DNA of 64,000 bases, taken from Pseudomonadota bacterium. GTDB taxonomy: Bacteria; Myxococcota_A; UBA796; GCA-2862545. Positions 35,566 through 44,332 of this stretch are shown piece by piece. A program made the position numbers and the translations under genes. The stretch's first letter is position 1, and the number at the start of each line of letters is the position of its first letter. Where the stretch lies: positions 17,521-81,520 of the forward strand of contig CANNIZ010000021.1 in the NCBI GenBank assembly GCA_947505245.1, read 5' to 3'. A model generated the notes under the pieces. That model did no database searches, was not told where the DNA came from, and saw nothing but the letters and a program-made list of their open reading frames with translations.

Positions 35566-36479
35566 GCCGGCACCGCTTCGCCAGCGTCGTGTGGGACGGC
35601 GGGAGCACGGCGAATGTGCATCTCGACGGCCACCTCGGCGACCGCCTGAACGAGCAAGAGCGCGCCTGACATCAGTGAGAACGCGAAGGCCGCGGCGAGC
35701 ACCACGGGAAAGTCCTGAAGCAGCGTTCCGTCCCACAACAGGTCGCCGAGCCCGGAGATGTCCAGCACGACCTCCACGATCACGGCACCAGACATGATGT
35801 GCAGCACGCGACCACGGAACTGACCGATCAGCGCGGGAGTGACGTTGGGGAGGGCGTTGAGGAACGTCGACTCACCCCGCAGCATCGCGATCTGGATGTA
35901 CCGAGCCTTGATCTCTTCGTCGAACACGGACCGCGTCCCGATGACCGCGCCTGCGAGCGTCCCATCGGCGCACGCGAGGACGAGGGCGCCGAACCCGAGG
36001 CGAAGCATGGCGGGCACGCCGTCACCGCTGCCCGCACCGTACGAGATGGTGATGTAGGCGGCGGCGAGCAGCGACAAGATCACAGAGGGGACGAGTCCGA
36101 CGGCCTGCCACAGGTAGTCCAGCGCCCGGGGCAGCAGGTTCGCGGAGGCGAGCGACGACAGCACGAACACCGGCAAGAGCGATGCACCGACGAGCGCGGC
36201 TGTGGTGGGCAGTGACTCCCTAAGGAGGACCCAAACGTGCTCCCCCTGTGCGACGCGCAGCGAGCGCCCGAAATCGAGTTCGACGGCGTGGGAAAGCCAG
36301 CACGAGTAGAAGTGCCAGGCGCCGTCAGCCATGCACAGCCGCTGCGCCATCTGCGCCTGCCCGGTGCAGAGCCCCGGCGGACACATGATGTCGATCGGGT
36401 CGCCTGGAAGTGCCCACAAGATCTCGGTGATCACGAACGGCACGATCAACGGGAGCAGCACCGCAGCGATGATCCGCAT
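35562..36479 (-). CDS. Peptide ABC transporter permease, DppB/OppB type, with Cys-rich periplasmic loop
   Basis: About 305 residues taking the ATG at 36479 (MRIIAAVLLPLIVPFV); the ribosome site GGGAGA further upstream suggests a slightly longer TTG-started form. Family features: a first helix followed by LPGDP, then a loop, five more helices and the EAA-like loop RYIQIAMLRGESTFLNALPN. The loop after LPGDP carries four Cys (CPPGLC, LCMADG, YSCWL), which is unusual for DppB and could form two disulfides or bind a metal in the periplasm. Confidence 0.8.
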   Translation of the reverse strand: MRIIAAVLLPLIVPFVITEILWALPGDPIDIMCPPGLCTGQAQMAQRLCMADGAWHFYSCWLSHAVELDFGRSLRVAQGEHVWVLLRESLPTTAALVGASLLPVFVLSSLASANLLPRALDYLWQAVGLVPSVILSLLAAAYITISYGAGSGDGVPAMLRLGFGALVLACADGTLAGAVIGTRSVFDEEIKARYIQIAMLRGESTFLNALPNVTPALIGQFRGRVLHIMSGAVIVEVVLDISGLGDLLWDGTLLQDFPVVLAAAFAFSLMSGALLLVQAVAEVAVEMHIRRAPAVPHDAGEAVPA

Positions 36480-36618
36480 CAGTGGCCGTATCCACCAGTA
36501 CAAACCGTCTCCCAGAAAAACGAGGTCGCCCGCGGCCACGAAGCTTAACAGAGTTGAGGTAGCGCAGCCGCACAATCACGCGAAATCTGACCGATTGCCC
36601 GAACCGGTCCGCCAAAAC

Positions 36619-36660
36619 AGTTCGGACGCGATCGGCGCCAGGGCCAAACGCGTCCGAACT
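36619..36660 (-). other. Perfect 12-base inverted repeat between binding-protein and permease genes
   Basis: AGTTCGGACGCG (36619-36630) and CGCGTCCGAACT (36649-36660) with an 18-base loop that can itself pair; on the minus strand the stem is followed by GTTTTGG. Located between the binding-protein stop and the permease start, where hairpins often cause partial termination or protect the upstream mRNA so that more binding protein than permease is made. Confidence 0.75.
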
Positions 36661-36679
36661 TCAGGTGGGTCGTGTCGGG

Positions 36680-38302
36680 CTAGGGCGACGCAGGAACCGC
36701 CGCGCCTTCGTACCGCCAACCGTCGAACTCAGTGAAGTAGTAGTACGGCGAAATGGTGTTGTTGCGCACTTCGTTGCGCCACGCCGACTTCGTGTCGAGC
36801 TTCCACAGGAAAAGGTAGGGCAGATCGTCGGAGAGGCTCGCGTGCAGCTCGTGGTACGCGTCACGCGCCTCGGTGTCCGTCTTTGCAGCGTCGAACTTCC
36901 CGAGGATAGCGTCGGTGACGGTACTGTTGTAGTTGAACACGTTCAACGCACCCTTGCCGTCCTTGCTCCGGCTGTGGAACAGCGGGTTGACGTCTTCCAC
37001 CTGACCGAACGACCACTTGCCGATGAGCAGATCGAAGTCCGTCATCTGGCCCGTCACGGCCTTCCGCGCCCAGTCGTCCTGCGTGATCTTGTAGACCGTG
37101 CGGTCGAAACCGCCCGCCTGGAACTGGTTGCCGACCTGGTTCAGGAGGTCCTTCGCCTCGGCGTCCAGCGGCGCGTTCATGCCGATCTTGAGCGTGATGG
37201 GCTGACCATCGGTCCACATCCAGCGGCCAGCGTTCTCGGTGGCGCCGGAGGCCGTCATCAACGTGCGCGCGGTCGCACGATCGCTCTTTTCGACCGGCTT
37301 GATCTGACGGTTGTAGTAGGGCGAGCTCTGAACGAACGGACCGGAGATGAACTCGCACGGCGGGTTGTCGTCGTTCGGATCGACGCCGATCGTCAGCTCG
37401 CGAAGCTCGTTGCGGTCGATCGTGAGGTTGAGGGCCTGGCGGACGCGCTTGTCCTTCAAGGCTCCCTTGCTCGTGTTGACCGCGACGAACCACCACGAAC
37501 GAAGGTCGTAACTCTTGAGCGCGACGTCGTCTGCCGCGGCGACGTCCGGGCGGAGCGGCGGGGCGACCGAGATGACGCCGTGAACACCGCCTGACAGCAG
37601 GGTGCGCACCTGCACGAACGGATCACCGCCCTCGTTCAGGGAGAGGATGTCGATCTTGGGGCTGTGGTGCACGTTCGCAAAGGCTTCGAACTTCACCTCT
37701 TTGCGACCCTTGGCGCCCTTCATGGGGCCGGTACCGATGGGACGCGAGGAGAAGTCGAGGTCGGGAGAGATCGACGTCCCCTGGAACGAGTGCTTCGGCA
37801 GCACCGAGAATTGCAGGTGTTCAAGCGGCTGGTGGAACGCCTTCTTGAAGTGGATGATTACGGCGTTTTCGCCTTTCACCGACTCGCACGAGTTGATCGA
37901 CTCGCGGAACGTCTTCGCGATTGGCGACGGCGTGCTCTCGTCGAGCATCGCCGCGATCGTGAAGCACACGTCTTCAGGCCCGAACTTCTCGCCGTCGTGC
38001 CACTTGACGCCTTCTTTGACCCACAACTTCACGGCGAGGCCGGCCTCGAGCCGCTCAAGCTTGACGTACGGCGCCTGCGCATTTTCGACGAGCACGCGAC
38101 TGCGGAGCTCGTTGTTGATCGCCGACCGGAAGACCATTCGATCGAAGATCAGCTCATGGGAGCGGAAGTCGACCATGGTCCGCGCGAACAGCGGGTTCAT
38201 CGTGGTAGGAAGCGACTCTTCGTAGTAGGTCACCGTCGCGCCACCGAGCAACACGGTACCGAGGAGACCGACCGCAGCGAATAGCGGGTGTGTGGACTTC
38301 AT
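36680..38302 (-). CDS. Peptide-binding protein (SBP family 5) of ABC transporter
   Basis: 540 residues with GGGAGA eight bases before the ATG. The N-terminus has a hydrophobic segment (PLFAAVGLLGTVLLGGATV) but no lipobox Cys, so it is either a soluble periplasmic protein or anchored by this helix. SBP_bac_5 features: LPTTMNPLFA, WVKEGVKWHDGEKFGPEDVCFTI (split as WVKEGVKWHDG and EKFGPEDVCFTI), FSSRPIGTGPMK, DKRVRQALNLTIDRNEL and DDLPYLFLW. Binds peptides or similar ligands and delivers them to the permeases. A hairpin follows the gene. Confidence 0.85.
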   Translation of the reverse strand: MKSTHPLFAAVGLLGTVLLGGATVTYYEESLPTTMNPLFARTMVDFRSHELIFDRMVFRSAINNELRSRVLVENAQAPYVKLERLEAGLAVKLWVKEGVKWHDGEKFGPEDVCFTIAAMLDESTPSPIAKTFRESINSCESVKGENAVIIHFKKAFHQPLEHLQFSVLPKHSFQGTSISPDLDFSSRPIGTGPMKGAKGRKEVKFEAFANVHHSPKIDILSLNEGGDPFVQVRTLLSGGVHGVISVAPPLRPDVAAADDVALKSYDLRSWWFVAVNTSKGALKDKRVRQALNLTIDRNELRELTIGVDPNDDNPPCEFISGPFVQSSPYYNRQIKPVEKSDRATARTLMTASGATENAGRWMWTDGQPITLKIGMNAPLDAEAKDLLNQVGNQFQAGGFDRTVYKITQDDWARKAVTGQMTDFDLLIGKWSFGQVEDVNPLFHSRSKDGKGALNVFNYNSTVTDAILGKFDAAKTDTEARDAYHELHASLSDDLPYLFLWKLDTKSAWRNEVRNNTISPYYYFTEFDGWRYEGAAVPASP

Positions 38303-38368
38303 CAGGCAATCTCCCTCAATCAGAGCCCTTAATGGGCAAATAGCGTGATTCGTGTTGGCCGGGTTCGT

Positions 38369-39796
38369 CTACTGCTGCGGTCCAAGTGCCGGGCCCTGAC
38401 GGCTCCGCCTCAACGCAAGAATGTCCAGTGCGTATCTCGACGCTTCGACCGACGGGTAACGTCGAATCGCGTCGTGGAGAATCTCCGCGCCGCGCAACGT
38501 GTAGCCGTTTCCGGCGTCCCACGCTGCTAGAGACAACAAACCCGCGGGACAGGCGGTATGTTCCTTGGTGTCGGCCATTTCCATGGCCAGGATGCGCAGC
38601 TTGCCGCTTTCCTCGCTCTGGCGCCGCACTTCGACCTCAGGAACGAACGCGAGAGAGCGCATCGCACCTGCCTTCGCGATGTCCGCGAACGTACTATGCG
38701 CGGCGTCCTGTTCGCCGCCGTTCTTTGCGACCGAAGCGACGATGAGTTGGTCGCGTAGATTTGCTGCATGATTCCCTGCAAGCTCTGCGCTGAACGTTCC
38801 ATCGGCGTTCCGACTCTGCGCGGCCATCGCGGCGAGCAGGCTCTTGCTGGCCCACTGCTCGACCGCGGCTCCGCCTTTGGCGCCCATCAAGTCGGCCATG
38901 AACGGGCCATCGGCCGGAACGAGGTAGTCGCTGCCGACGAGGAACTCGTAGGGGAGGTCGACGCCTGCGACGTCGGGCTCGATAACGAAATGGTACCGAG
39001 CGAGGTAGGTGTCGACCGCTGCGCCGTTCGAGCCTGCTGCGTCGTGCGCGACCTTGTCGTGCCACAACGCGAGCGCCACGAGTGCCCCAGGATCTGCAGT
39101 CTCGATCGACGTCGTCGCGCCGCCCTGCTCGGGGAGGCTGTAGTTGGGGAACGCGACCTGCGGGGACTCACCGAGCGTTGGGGGCGGCAGGTTCAGCGGG
39201 AGCGACGAGAGGTCGGGCGGCCAGACAGGGTTTTCCTGCGCGAGCCAGGCCTTCCACGGCGCATGCCAGGGCGTGGAAGGGTCAGCGGCGAACGCGTCCA
39301 TCTTCGCGCTGTATTCGCGGGCCTTGGCGAGGTCGCCGGTCAACGCATAGGCAACGGACAACAAGTGCGCGGTTCCGGCAGGATCCGTCGGCTCTGCGCT
39401 CTCTTCGTAGGTTACGAGGTAGCTCCAGGACGAGATCATCGCGGCTTGGCGATACAGCGCGGCCTGGTCGGCGTGAGCCCGTGCAGCCGGCAACCCTCCG
39501 AGCTTGCCAAGTTGAGTCGTGGCCGACTCGTACTTGCGCTGCAGGATGAGCGCGACCCAGCCTTGGGAGGTGCCAGTCAGCTTCTCCTGGTCGGCCGGCG
39601 TGGCCAGCATCAACGGCCACGAAGCGTCGATCAGAGCCGCCGGCAGGACGTCCGCCGCCGGCCTCGTCGTGTCAACGTCCTCAGGGGGTACAGAGCCCGT
39701 GCAGGCGCTCTGAACCGAAAGGCCCACACCGGACGCCAGAAAGACCCACGCGACCAGCCACGAACCCCGGCGAGGCCGGCTGCCAAGCAAACGCAT
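38369..39796 (-). CDS. Large predicted lipoprotein with TPR-like helices, unknown function
   Basis: 475 residues from the ATG at 39796, which shares one base with the previous stop. The signal is long: MRLLGSRPRRGSWLVAWVFLASG...QSAC, with a possible lipobox at VQSAC. The mature protein is largely helical, with TPR-like pieces (RKYESATTQLGKLGGLPAARAHA; TAHLLSVAYALTGDLAKAREYSAKM) and a C-terminal set (LRGAEILHDAIRRYPSVEASRYAL). No enzyme motif. It lies directly upstream of the peptide-binding protein, in the same unit. Confidence 0.68.
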   Translation of the reverse strand: MRLLGSRPRRGSWLVAWVFLASGVGLSVQSACTGSVPPEDVDTTRPAADVLPAALIDASWPLMLATPADQEKLTGTSQGWVALILQRKYESATTQLGKLGGLPAARAHADQAALYRQAAMISSWSYLVTYEESAEPTDPAGTAHLLSVAYALTGDLAKAREYSAKMDAFAADPSTPWHAPWKAWLAQENPVWPPDLSSLPLNLPPPTLGESPQVAFPNYSLPEQGGATTSIETADPGALVALALWHDKVAHDAAGSNGAAVDTYLARYHFVIEPDVAGVDLPYEFLVGSDYLVPADGPFMADLMGAKGGAAVEQWASKSLLAAMAAQSRNADGTFSAELAGNHAANLRDQLIVASVAKNGGEQDAAHSTFADIAKAGAMRSLAFVPEVEVRRQSEESGKLRILAMEMADTKEHTACPAGLLSLAAWDAGNGYTLRGAEILHDAIRRYPSVEASRYALDILALRRSRQGPALGPQQ

Positions 39797-41262
39797 CAGC
39801 CGCCCTCGCAGAAGTCCGCCGTGCCTGCGGCAGATACACACAACTGCAACGCGGTCGTCGTGTCCTTGCCGGCCTGCTTACAGTACTCATACCACTCGCG
39901 GGCGAACGTCTTGGTCGTATTCCGCGACTCGTCGACCTTCTTCTTGGTCTCTTCGGTCGGGGCCTTCGCGTGTTCCTCCTCAGAGGCCTTCCACATCGAC
40001 TGTGCGGCGGCGGCCCGGAGCTTGTAGAGGCCGCTGACGCGGCTGACGTAGGTGTCCCCCGTCCATACGGTGCGGTTGTCGAGCGCGGTGTTGGCCCACC
40101 GGATGACGCCGCTCGCACGCCCTGCGCCACCCTTTGACAGATGCACAGCGTACTTGTAGCAAAGGTCCGGGTCGGACTGGTCGATCTCTTCGAGGTGCCG
40201 CTTAATCAGCTTCTCCCAGGTCTTCGTGTCGCCCTTGGAGTAGGCGTTCGCCATCAGGATGCGGCTGATCTTGTCCTTGTCGGTCGGCTTCGCTGCGGCG
40301 GTATAGGCGCCTTCCAGGCAGGCCGTCTGACCGTCCGTGAGCTTTCCGAGCATCGCCGGCGGCTCGAGCTTGGTGAGGTTGTCGCAGGAGTTGTCGACAG
40401 GCGCCGTGGACGCCACCGCAGGCTGCGAGGTGACCTGGATGCTCGTGCTGGCCGGTGCGCGGGCAGTTTCAGCTGTGCCGGCGGCCGCGACGGGCGCCGC
40501 GGTGCTGGTGGTGGAGGCCGCCGCGGTCGTGCTGGTCGACGCGGTGCCAGCGGGGCGGACCGATGAGCTGGTGGACGTCGACGCCGGGGGCGTGGTCGTC
40601 GCTGCAGCCGCCGTCGTCGCGCCGGCGGGGCGGACTGAGGAGCTGGTCGCCGCAGGGTCCGTCGCTGCAGGCCTTACGGACGAGCTGGTGGAGGAGCTGG
40701 TGGTCGTTGCCGCGACGGCCGCGGGCTCGGACGTCCCCGAGGCTGGGCGCACGGACGATGCGCTCGAGGTCGTCGCCGCGGTGGATGCCGTGGAGGCGGT
40801 AGAAGCCGTGGACGCCGACGCGTTCTCACTTCCAGACGAGCTTGAAGCCGTGGAAGCCGTGCTCGCGGGCGCCACTTCAGGCTCCGCTGTACCGTTGTTC
40901 GCGGCCGGCTCGTCCGGCACGGTGGCAGGCGCCACCTCGGTCGGTGGCGGCTCTTCCTGTTCCGCGTCGGCGACGGCGAGTTGGCCGGTGTAGCTCGAGA
41001 GCTTCGAGAACGGCGAGAACGACGCGGTCGGTTCCAGCGTGTCCCACGAGACCCGCATGGTCGCCGGAACCGGAAGCCCCTTGGAGCTCTCGGCGAAATC
41101 GGGACCGACAGCCTTCCCGTCTACGATGCAGGCCATCCAACCGTCCTGGCACGGAAACAGCGGAAAGGCCTTTTCGTAATCCGACCAGGCGCCAGCCTGT
41201 GCGACTCCGGCCAACAACGTCGAGCCGGTGAGCAAGGCAAGAAACAGAGACGTTCGCATCAT
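39796..41262 (-). CDS. Secreted protein with long Ala/Ser/Thr low-complexity linker containing SSSVRPA units
   Basis: 488 residues, start MMRTSLFLALLTGSTLLAGVAQAGA with GGAG upstream (signal peptide). Residues ~25-95 form a small domain with two Cys (FPCQDGWMACIVDG). Residues ~110-285 are almost only Ala, Ser, Thr, Val and Pro, with recurring SSSVRPA-type units, probably an extended, possibly modified stalk. The C-terminal ~200 residues are helical, TPR-like and contain paired Cys. It may span part of the envelope. Co-transcribed with its neighbours; no homologue recognised. Confidence 0.65.
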   Translation of the reverse strand: MMRTSLFLALLTGSTLLAGVAQAGAWSDYEKAFPLFPCQDGWMACIVDGKAVGPDFAESSKGLPVPATMRVSWDTLEPTASFSPFSKLSSYTGQLAVADAEQEEPPPTEVAPATVPDEPAANNGTAEPEVAPASTASTASSSSGSENASASTASTASTASTAATTSSASSVRPASGTSEPAAVAATTTSSSTSSSVRPAATDPAATSSSVRPAGATTAAAATTTPPASTSTSSSVRPAGTASTSTTAAASTTSTAAPVAAAGTAETARAPASTSIQVTSQPAVASTAPVDNSCDNLTKLEPPAMLGKLTDGQTACLEGAYTAAAKPTDKDKISRILMANAYSKGDTKTWEKLIKRHLEEIDQSDPDLCYKYAVHLSKGGAGRASGVIRWANTALDNRTVWTGDTYVSRVSGLYKLRAAAAQSMWKASEEEHAKAPTEETKKKVDESRNTTKTFAREWYEYCKQAGKDTTTALQLCVSAAGTADFCEGG

Positions 41263-41284
41263 TTCTCCGGGCGGAAAAAGCAGG

Positions 41285-41761
41285 TCAGGGGTTGGGGTTC
41301 GAGCCGCTGCCGTCGATAGGCTTGTCGCGACCGAACTGGATGACTGGATCCTCTTCGTCGGGATCGGTTCCCAAATCGAAGGCCATCTTTTCGAGGGTGA
41401 TGGGCAGGACGTTTTTTCGAGAGCGGACCAGGTACTGGATTCTCTGATTCACGTAGCCGGGTGCCGAAATTTCGAGTTCCAACGTCATGCCTTTCAGGAA
41501 CCGAAGCTCGGTGCCATCGGGCAGGTACAACACGGCGGCTTCCCAGCTGCCGTCGAACGTGTTCACTCGGTGACGGTCGGCTTCCTGTGGGTGCCGGACG
41601 ACCGCCGTTGGGATCGGCTTGCCGTCGACGTCGGTGACGATCACCTTGACGGGGATGCCTTCGGCCTCATCGGCGGCGTGGGCGACCTGACTCTCGGTGA
41701 CGGCTGCGACTGTGGCGCCAAGCGCAAGACAGACCAGGAATGCACGAACAACGCTGCGCAT
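41285..41761 (-). CDS. Small periplasmic protein with carboxypeptidase-regulatory-like fold
   Basis: 158 residues with a signal peptide ending VAHAADEAEG. The mature part (VKVIVTDVDGKPIPTAVVRHP...LELEISAPGYVNQRIQYLV) matches the beta-sandwich pattern of CarboxypepD_reg/PEGA-type domains, often used for protein contacts in the envelope. The C-terminus is acidic and Asn/Pro-rich. One base separates its end from the upstream lipoprotein stop. Confidence 0.68.
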   Translation of the reverse strand: MRSVVRAFLVCLALGATVAAVTESQVAHAADEAEGIPVKVIVTDVDGKPIPTAVVRHPQEADRHRVNTFDGSWEAAVLYLPDGTELRFLKGMTLELEISAPGYVNQRIQYLVRSRKNVLPITLEKMAFDLGTDPDEEDPVIQFGRDKPIDGSGSNPNP

Positions 41762-41762
41762 T

Positions 41763-42812
41763 TCAGTTCTCCAGGAATTTCTTGTAGTTACCGCTGGGCA
41801 CGACCTCTTTGGCCTTGTCGGTCGCCCCCGCTTCTACCAGACACCGCGCCGCGGCGACGGATTCCACGGACCCGGCAAGGGTCGTAGCCGTCTCGACGTT
41901 CTTGGTGAGCGCGCACGCCGTTGCGAGCGCGTCCGAGAGGCCGTCCGCCGGGGCGCCCGCCGAGGCGAGCGCCGCGAATACGCCGACACCTTCATCGTCG
42001 CGACCTTCTGCGATCGCGATCATTCCCTTGGTGGCTTCGACGCGCCACGCGTTCTCTGGCGGAGGCGCGCTCATTGCATCGAGCAGACCCGTCGCGATCG
42101 CGGGGCGCCCGGACGTGACCGCGCGTCCAGCCCAGATCAGCAACAGCTCGCTCTTGTCTTCGCGCTCTTCAGGCAGCATGCGCACCGTCTCTTCGGCGGC
42201 TTCGACTGCAAGATCGCGCTGACCCAGCGCCCACAGCGCGCTCGCGGCGGCCAGGCCCTGGTTCAAAGGATCTTCGCTCTCGAGCATGGCGACGTAGGTC
42301 TTTGCCGTCTGGCCGACCTCGCCGTCCGCCTTCTCAGCTTCCTTCAGGAGCTTGAGAGCCTCGTCCGTCTCGGCGTCCGCGATGAAGACCTCGGCCGCGA
42401 GGACCTGACCGACGGGATCGCCGGAGTCCTTGCCGAACTTCTTCACGTTGTCGAGGTTTCCGGACTGCAGCGCCACGATGGCGCGCCGGACCTTGATCTT
42501 CTTGACCTCGTCTTTGTACGCGTCGCCGCCCTCGGTGGCCTTCTTTTCAGCCTTGGAGAGCGCCGCGTCAGCACCATCGAAGTCGCCCGCGAGCATCTTC
42601 GCGTAGGCATCTCCTTCCATGGCATAGACGCTGTCAGGGTTGTCTTTCAACGCCTGGGCGTATTTGTCCTTCGCTTCGGGAAGGTTCCCCTTCTTCGCGA
42701 GGGCATCGGCGTCCTTCGTCAACTCTGGAGAGTCCGAAGTGCCGAAAATGTCCGCACAACCCGCTGCGGCGATAACAAGGTATGTGGCCGTCAAAATCGC
42801 TGCGCTCTTCAT
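41763..42812 (-). CDS. TPR-repeat lipoprotein
   Basis: 349 residues from the ATG at 42812 with GGAG upstream. Lipoprotein signal MKSAAILTATYLVIAAAGC. The mature protein is entirely helical with TPR pairs (LAKKGNLPEAKDKYAQALKDNPDSVYA; AKMLAGDFDGADAALSKAEKKA; ADAETDEALKLLKEAEKADG). A likely protein-protein scaffold anchored in a membrane. First gene of the ~12-kb minus-strand unit that includes the peptide transporter; divergent from the Ser/Thr kinase, with ~157 bases between. Confidence 0.75.
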   Translation of the reverse strand: MKSAAILTATYLVIAAAGCADIFGTSDSPELTKDADALAKKGNLPEAKDKYAQALKDNPDSVYAMEGDAYAKMLAGDFDGADAALSKAEKKATEGGDAYKDEVKKIKVRRAIVALQSGNLDNVKKFGKDSGDPVGQVLAAEVFIADAETDEALKLLKEAEKADGEVGQTAKTYVAMLESEDPLNQGLAAASALWALGQRDLAVEAAEETVRMLPEEREDKSELLLIWAGRAVTSGRPAIATGLLDAMSAPPPENAWRVEATKGMIAIAEGRDDEGVGVFAALASAGAPADGLSDALATACALTKNVETATTLAGSVESVAAARCLVEAGATDKAKEVVPSGNYKKFLEN

Positions 42813-42969
42813 CCACTCTCCATGACCCGGCAGGGTGCGGGGCCCCGGACCGACAGTGTCATGCCACACTGCCGCACACGTTTCAACTCGCGACCACTCG
42901 CGAGGGTGCTCCGGAACCGAGCGGTTGCCTCATATTGCCACCTGGATTTGTCGGCCACAGGATTATGCT

Positions 42970-44331
42970 TTGACAGCTCCAACCAGGGGCCTCGAACACC
43001 TCGTTCCGATTACTGAGACGGGAGCCGGTCCTTTGGGAGAGGTCTGGCTGGTCGAGCGGCGCGTTGGACCGCGCGTCGAGTTGGCGGCGATGAAGGTGGT
43101 CGAGCGACGCTATCCGCGAGACATCGACGTCCTGATCGCGGCGCGAGAGCGGGGGAGATTGATGGAGCGCGCCGGAGTGCCCGGCGTCGTGCCCGTGGTC
43201 GACCTCGCGCGGGTCGGGCACCGCCTGGCGATCGTCCGTCCGTGGGTGGATGGGCTGGACGTCCTGGAGTGGGTCGAGATCCTCCGAGAGCGCGACGTCG
43301 CGCTGCCGACGCGCGTCGCCTGCGAGATCCTCGCAGGGGCGGCGGGTGCACTCGCTGGCGCGCTCTCCGCGATGGGTCCCGACGACGCGGATCCGCTCGC
43401 GATCGAGCACCGCGATTTCAAGCCAACGAACGTCCTGATCCGACGGGACGGCGAAGTTCGCGTCGTCGATTTTGGGTGCGGTTTCACCTCGATCGCCGGG
43501 CGTTCGGGCCGCACGGGCGCGCTCCAAAAGGGTCTTGTCCGCTACCTTTCGCCAGCACGGCGGGAAGGAAAGCGCGGTGGGCCGCCGGCCGACGTCTATG
43601 CGCTCGGGATCCTCGCAGTGGAGCTTTTCCGGGGCCGATGGCTCCGGCGGTTGCACCTTCACAATCCATCACACGATCGCCACCTGTCCGAGGTCGTCGC
43701 GCGGCTCCCCGCTTTGGAAATGCGAACACCAAAGGATGATCTCGCGCTCCGAAACCTGCTTCTTCGCATGATCGGTTGGGACCCGGAAGGTCGCCCGACG
43801 GCTGCGGAGGCGCACCAGACGTTCCGAACGCTCGCCGATCGTGCTCCCGGGCCATCGCTGGCGTCCTGGTCCGTCGCGCACCTGGGCCCGCACCTGTGGT
43901 TTCCGCACGTTGATCCGGCAGCCCCCGGTCCCGGAGAGGTCGCGATCCTCGGTGACGAGATCGACCCGAGCGAGATCCCACCGATCCCGGAGGACGCCGA
44001 TCCAGTCGCGTCGGCCGCGCCGCGATGGGAAGAGACGGAGGACGGCTGGCGGATCGTCGACGAAGAGGACGAAGAAGACAGCTCGATGTTCACGCCCCCC
44101 GCGGCGTCGCCGCGCGCAGCTTCGCCAGAGGTTGAGGTGGCCTTCGTCGAGGACACCGCAACGGTCGAGGTGATCGCCGAGCCCCGTACGACCGCGAAGC
44201 GGAGGGCCGATCCCCTGCCCCTTCGGGCTGGGTTTCCGCTCATGGTGGTGATCGCGGCGGCGCTGGTCGGGGCCGTGATCGGCGCCGCGATCCTCGCATT
44301 GGGCGTCGCTATCTACTTCGCGCGCGGCTGA
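42970..44331 (+). CDS. Ser/Thr protein kinase with C-terminal membrane anchor
   Basis: 453 residues from a TTG at 42970; no ATG or GTG is better placed and the frame is open further upstream, so the start is uncertain. PknB/Hanks-type kinase: Gly-loop ETGAGPLGEVW (16-26), catalytic Lys K42, HRDFKPTN (H147-N154) and DFG (167-169), all intact. A long acidic linker (~300-410) leads to one transmembrane helix near the C-terminus (FPLMVVIAAALVGAVIGAAIL), so the kinase domain faces the cytoplasm; nothing large lies outside. A possible regulator of the divergent TPR-lipoprotein/transporter unit, by position only. Confidence 0.82.
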   Translation: MTAPTRGLEHLVPITETGAGPLGEVWLVERRVGPRVELAAMKVVERRYPRDIDVLIAARERGRLMERAGVPGVVPVVDLARVGHRLAIVRPWVDGLDVLEWVEILRERDVALPTRVACEILAGAAGALAGALSAMGPDDADPLAIEHRDFKPTNVLIRRDGEVRVVDFGCGFTSIAGRSGRTGALQKGLVRYLSPARREGKRGGPPADVYALGILAVELFRGRWLRRLHLHNPSHDRHLSEVVARLPALEMRTPKDDLALRNLLLRMIGWDPEGRPTAAEAHQTFRTLADRAPGPSLASWSVAHLGPHLWFPHVDPAAPGPGEVAILGDEIDPSEIPPIPEDADPVASAAPRWEETEDGWRIVDEEDEEDSSMFTPPAASPRAASPEVEVAFVEDTATVEVIAEPRTTAKRRADPLPLRAGFPLMVVIAAALVGAVIGAAILALGVAIYFARG

Positions 44332-44332
44332 A

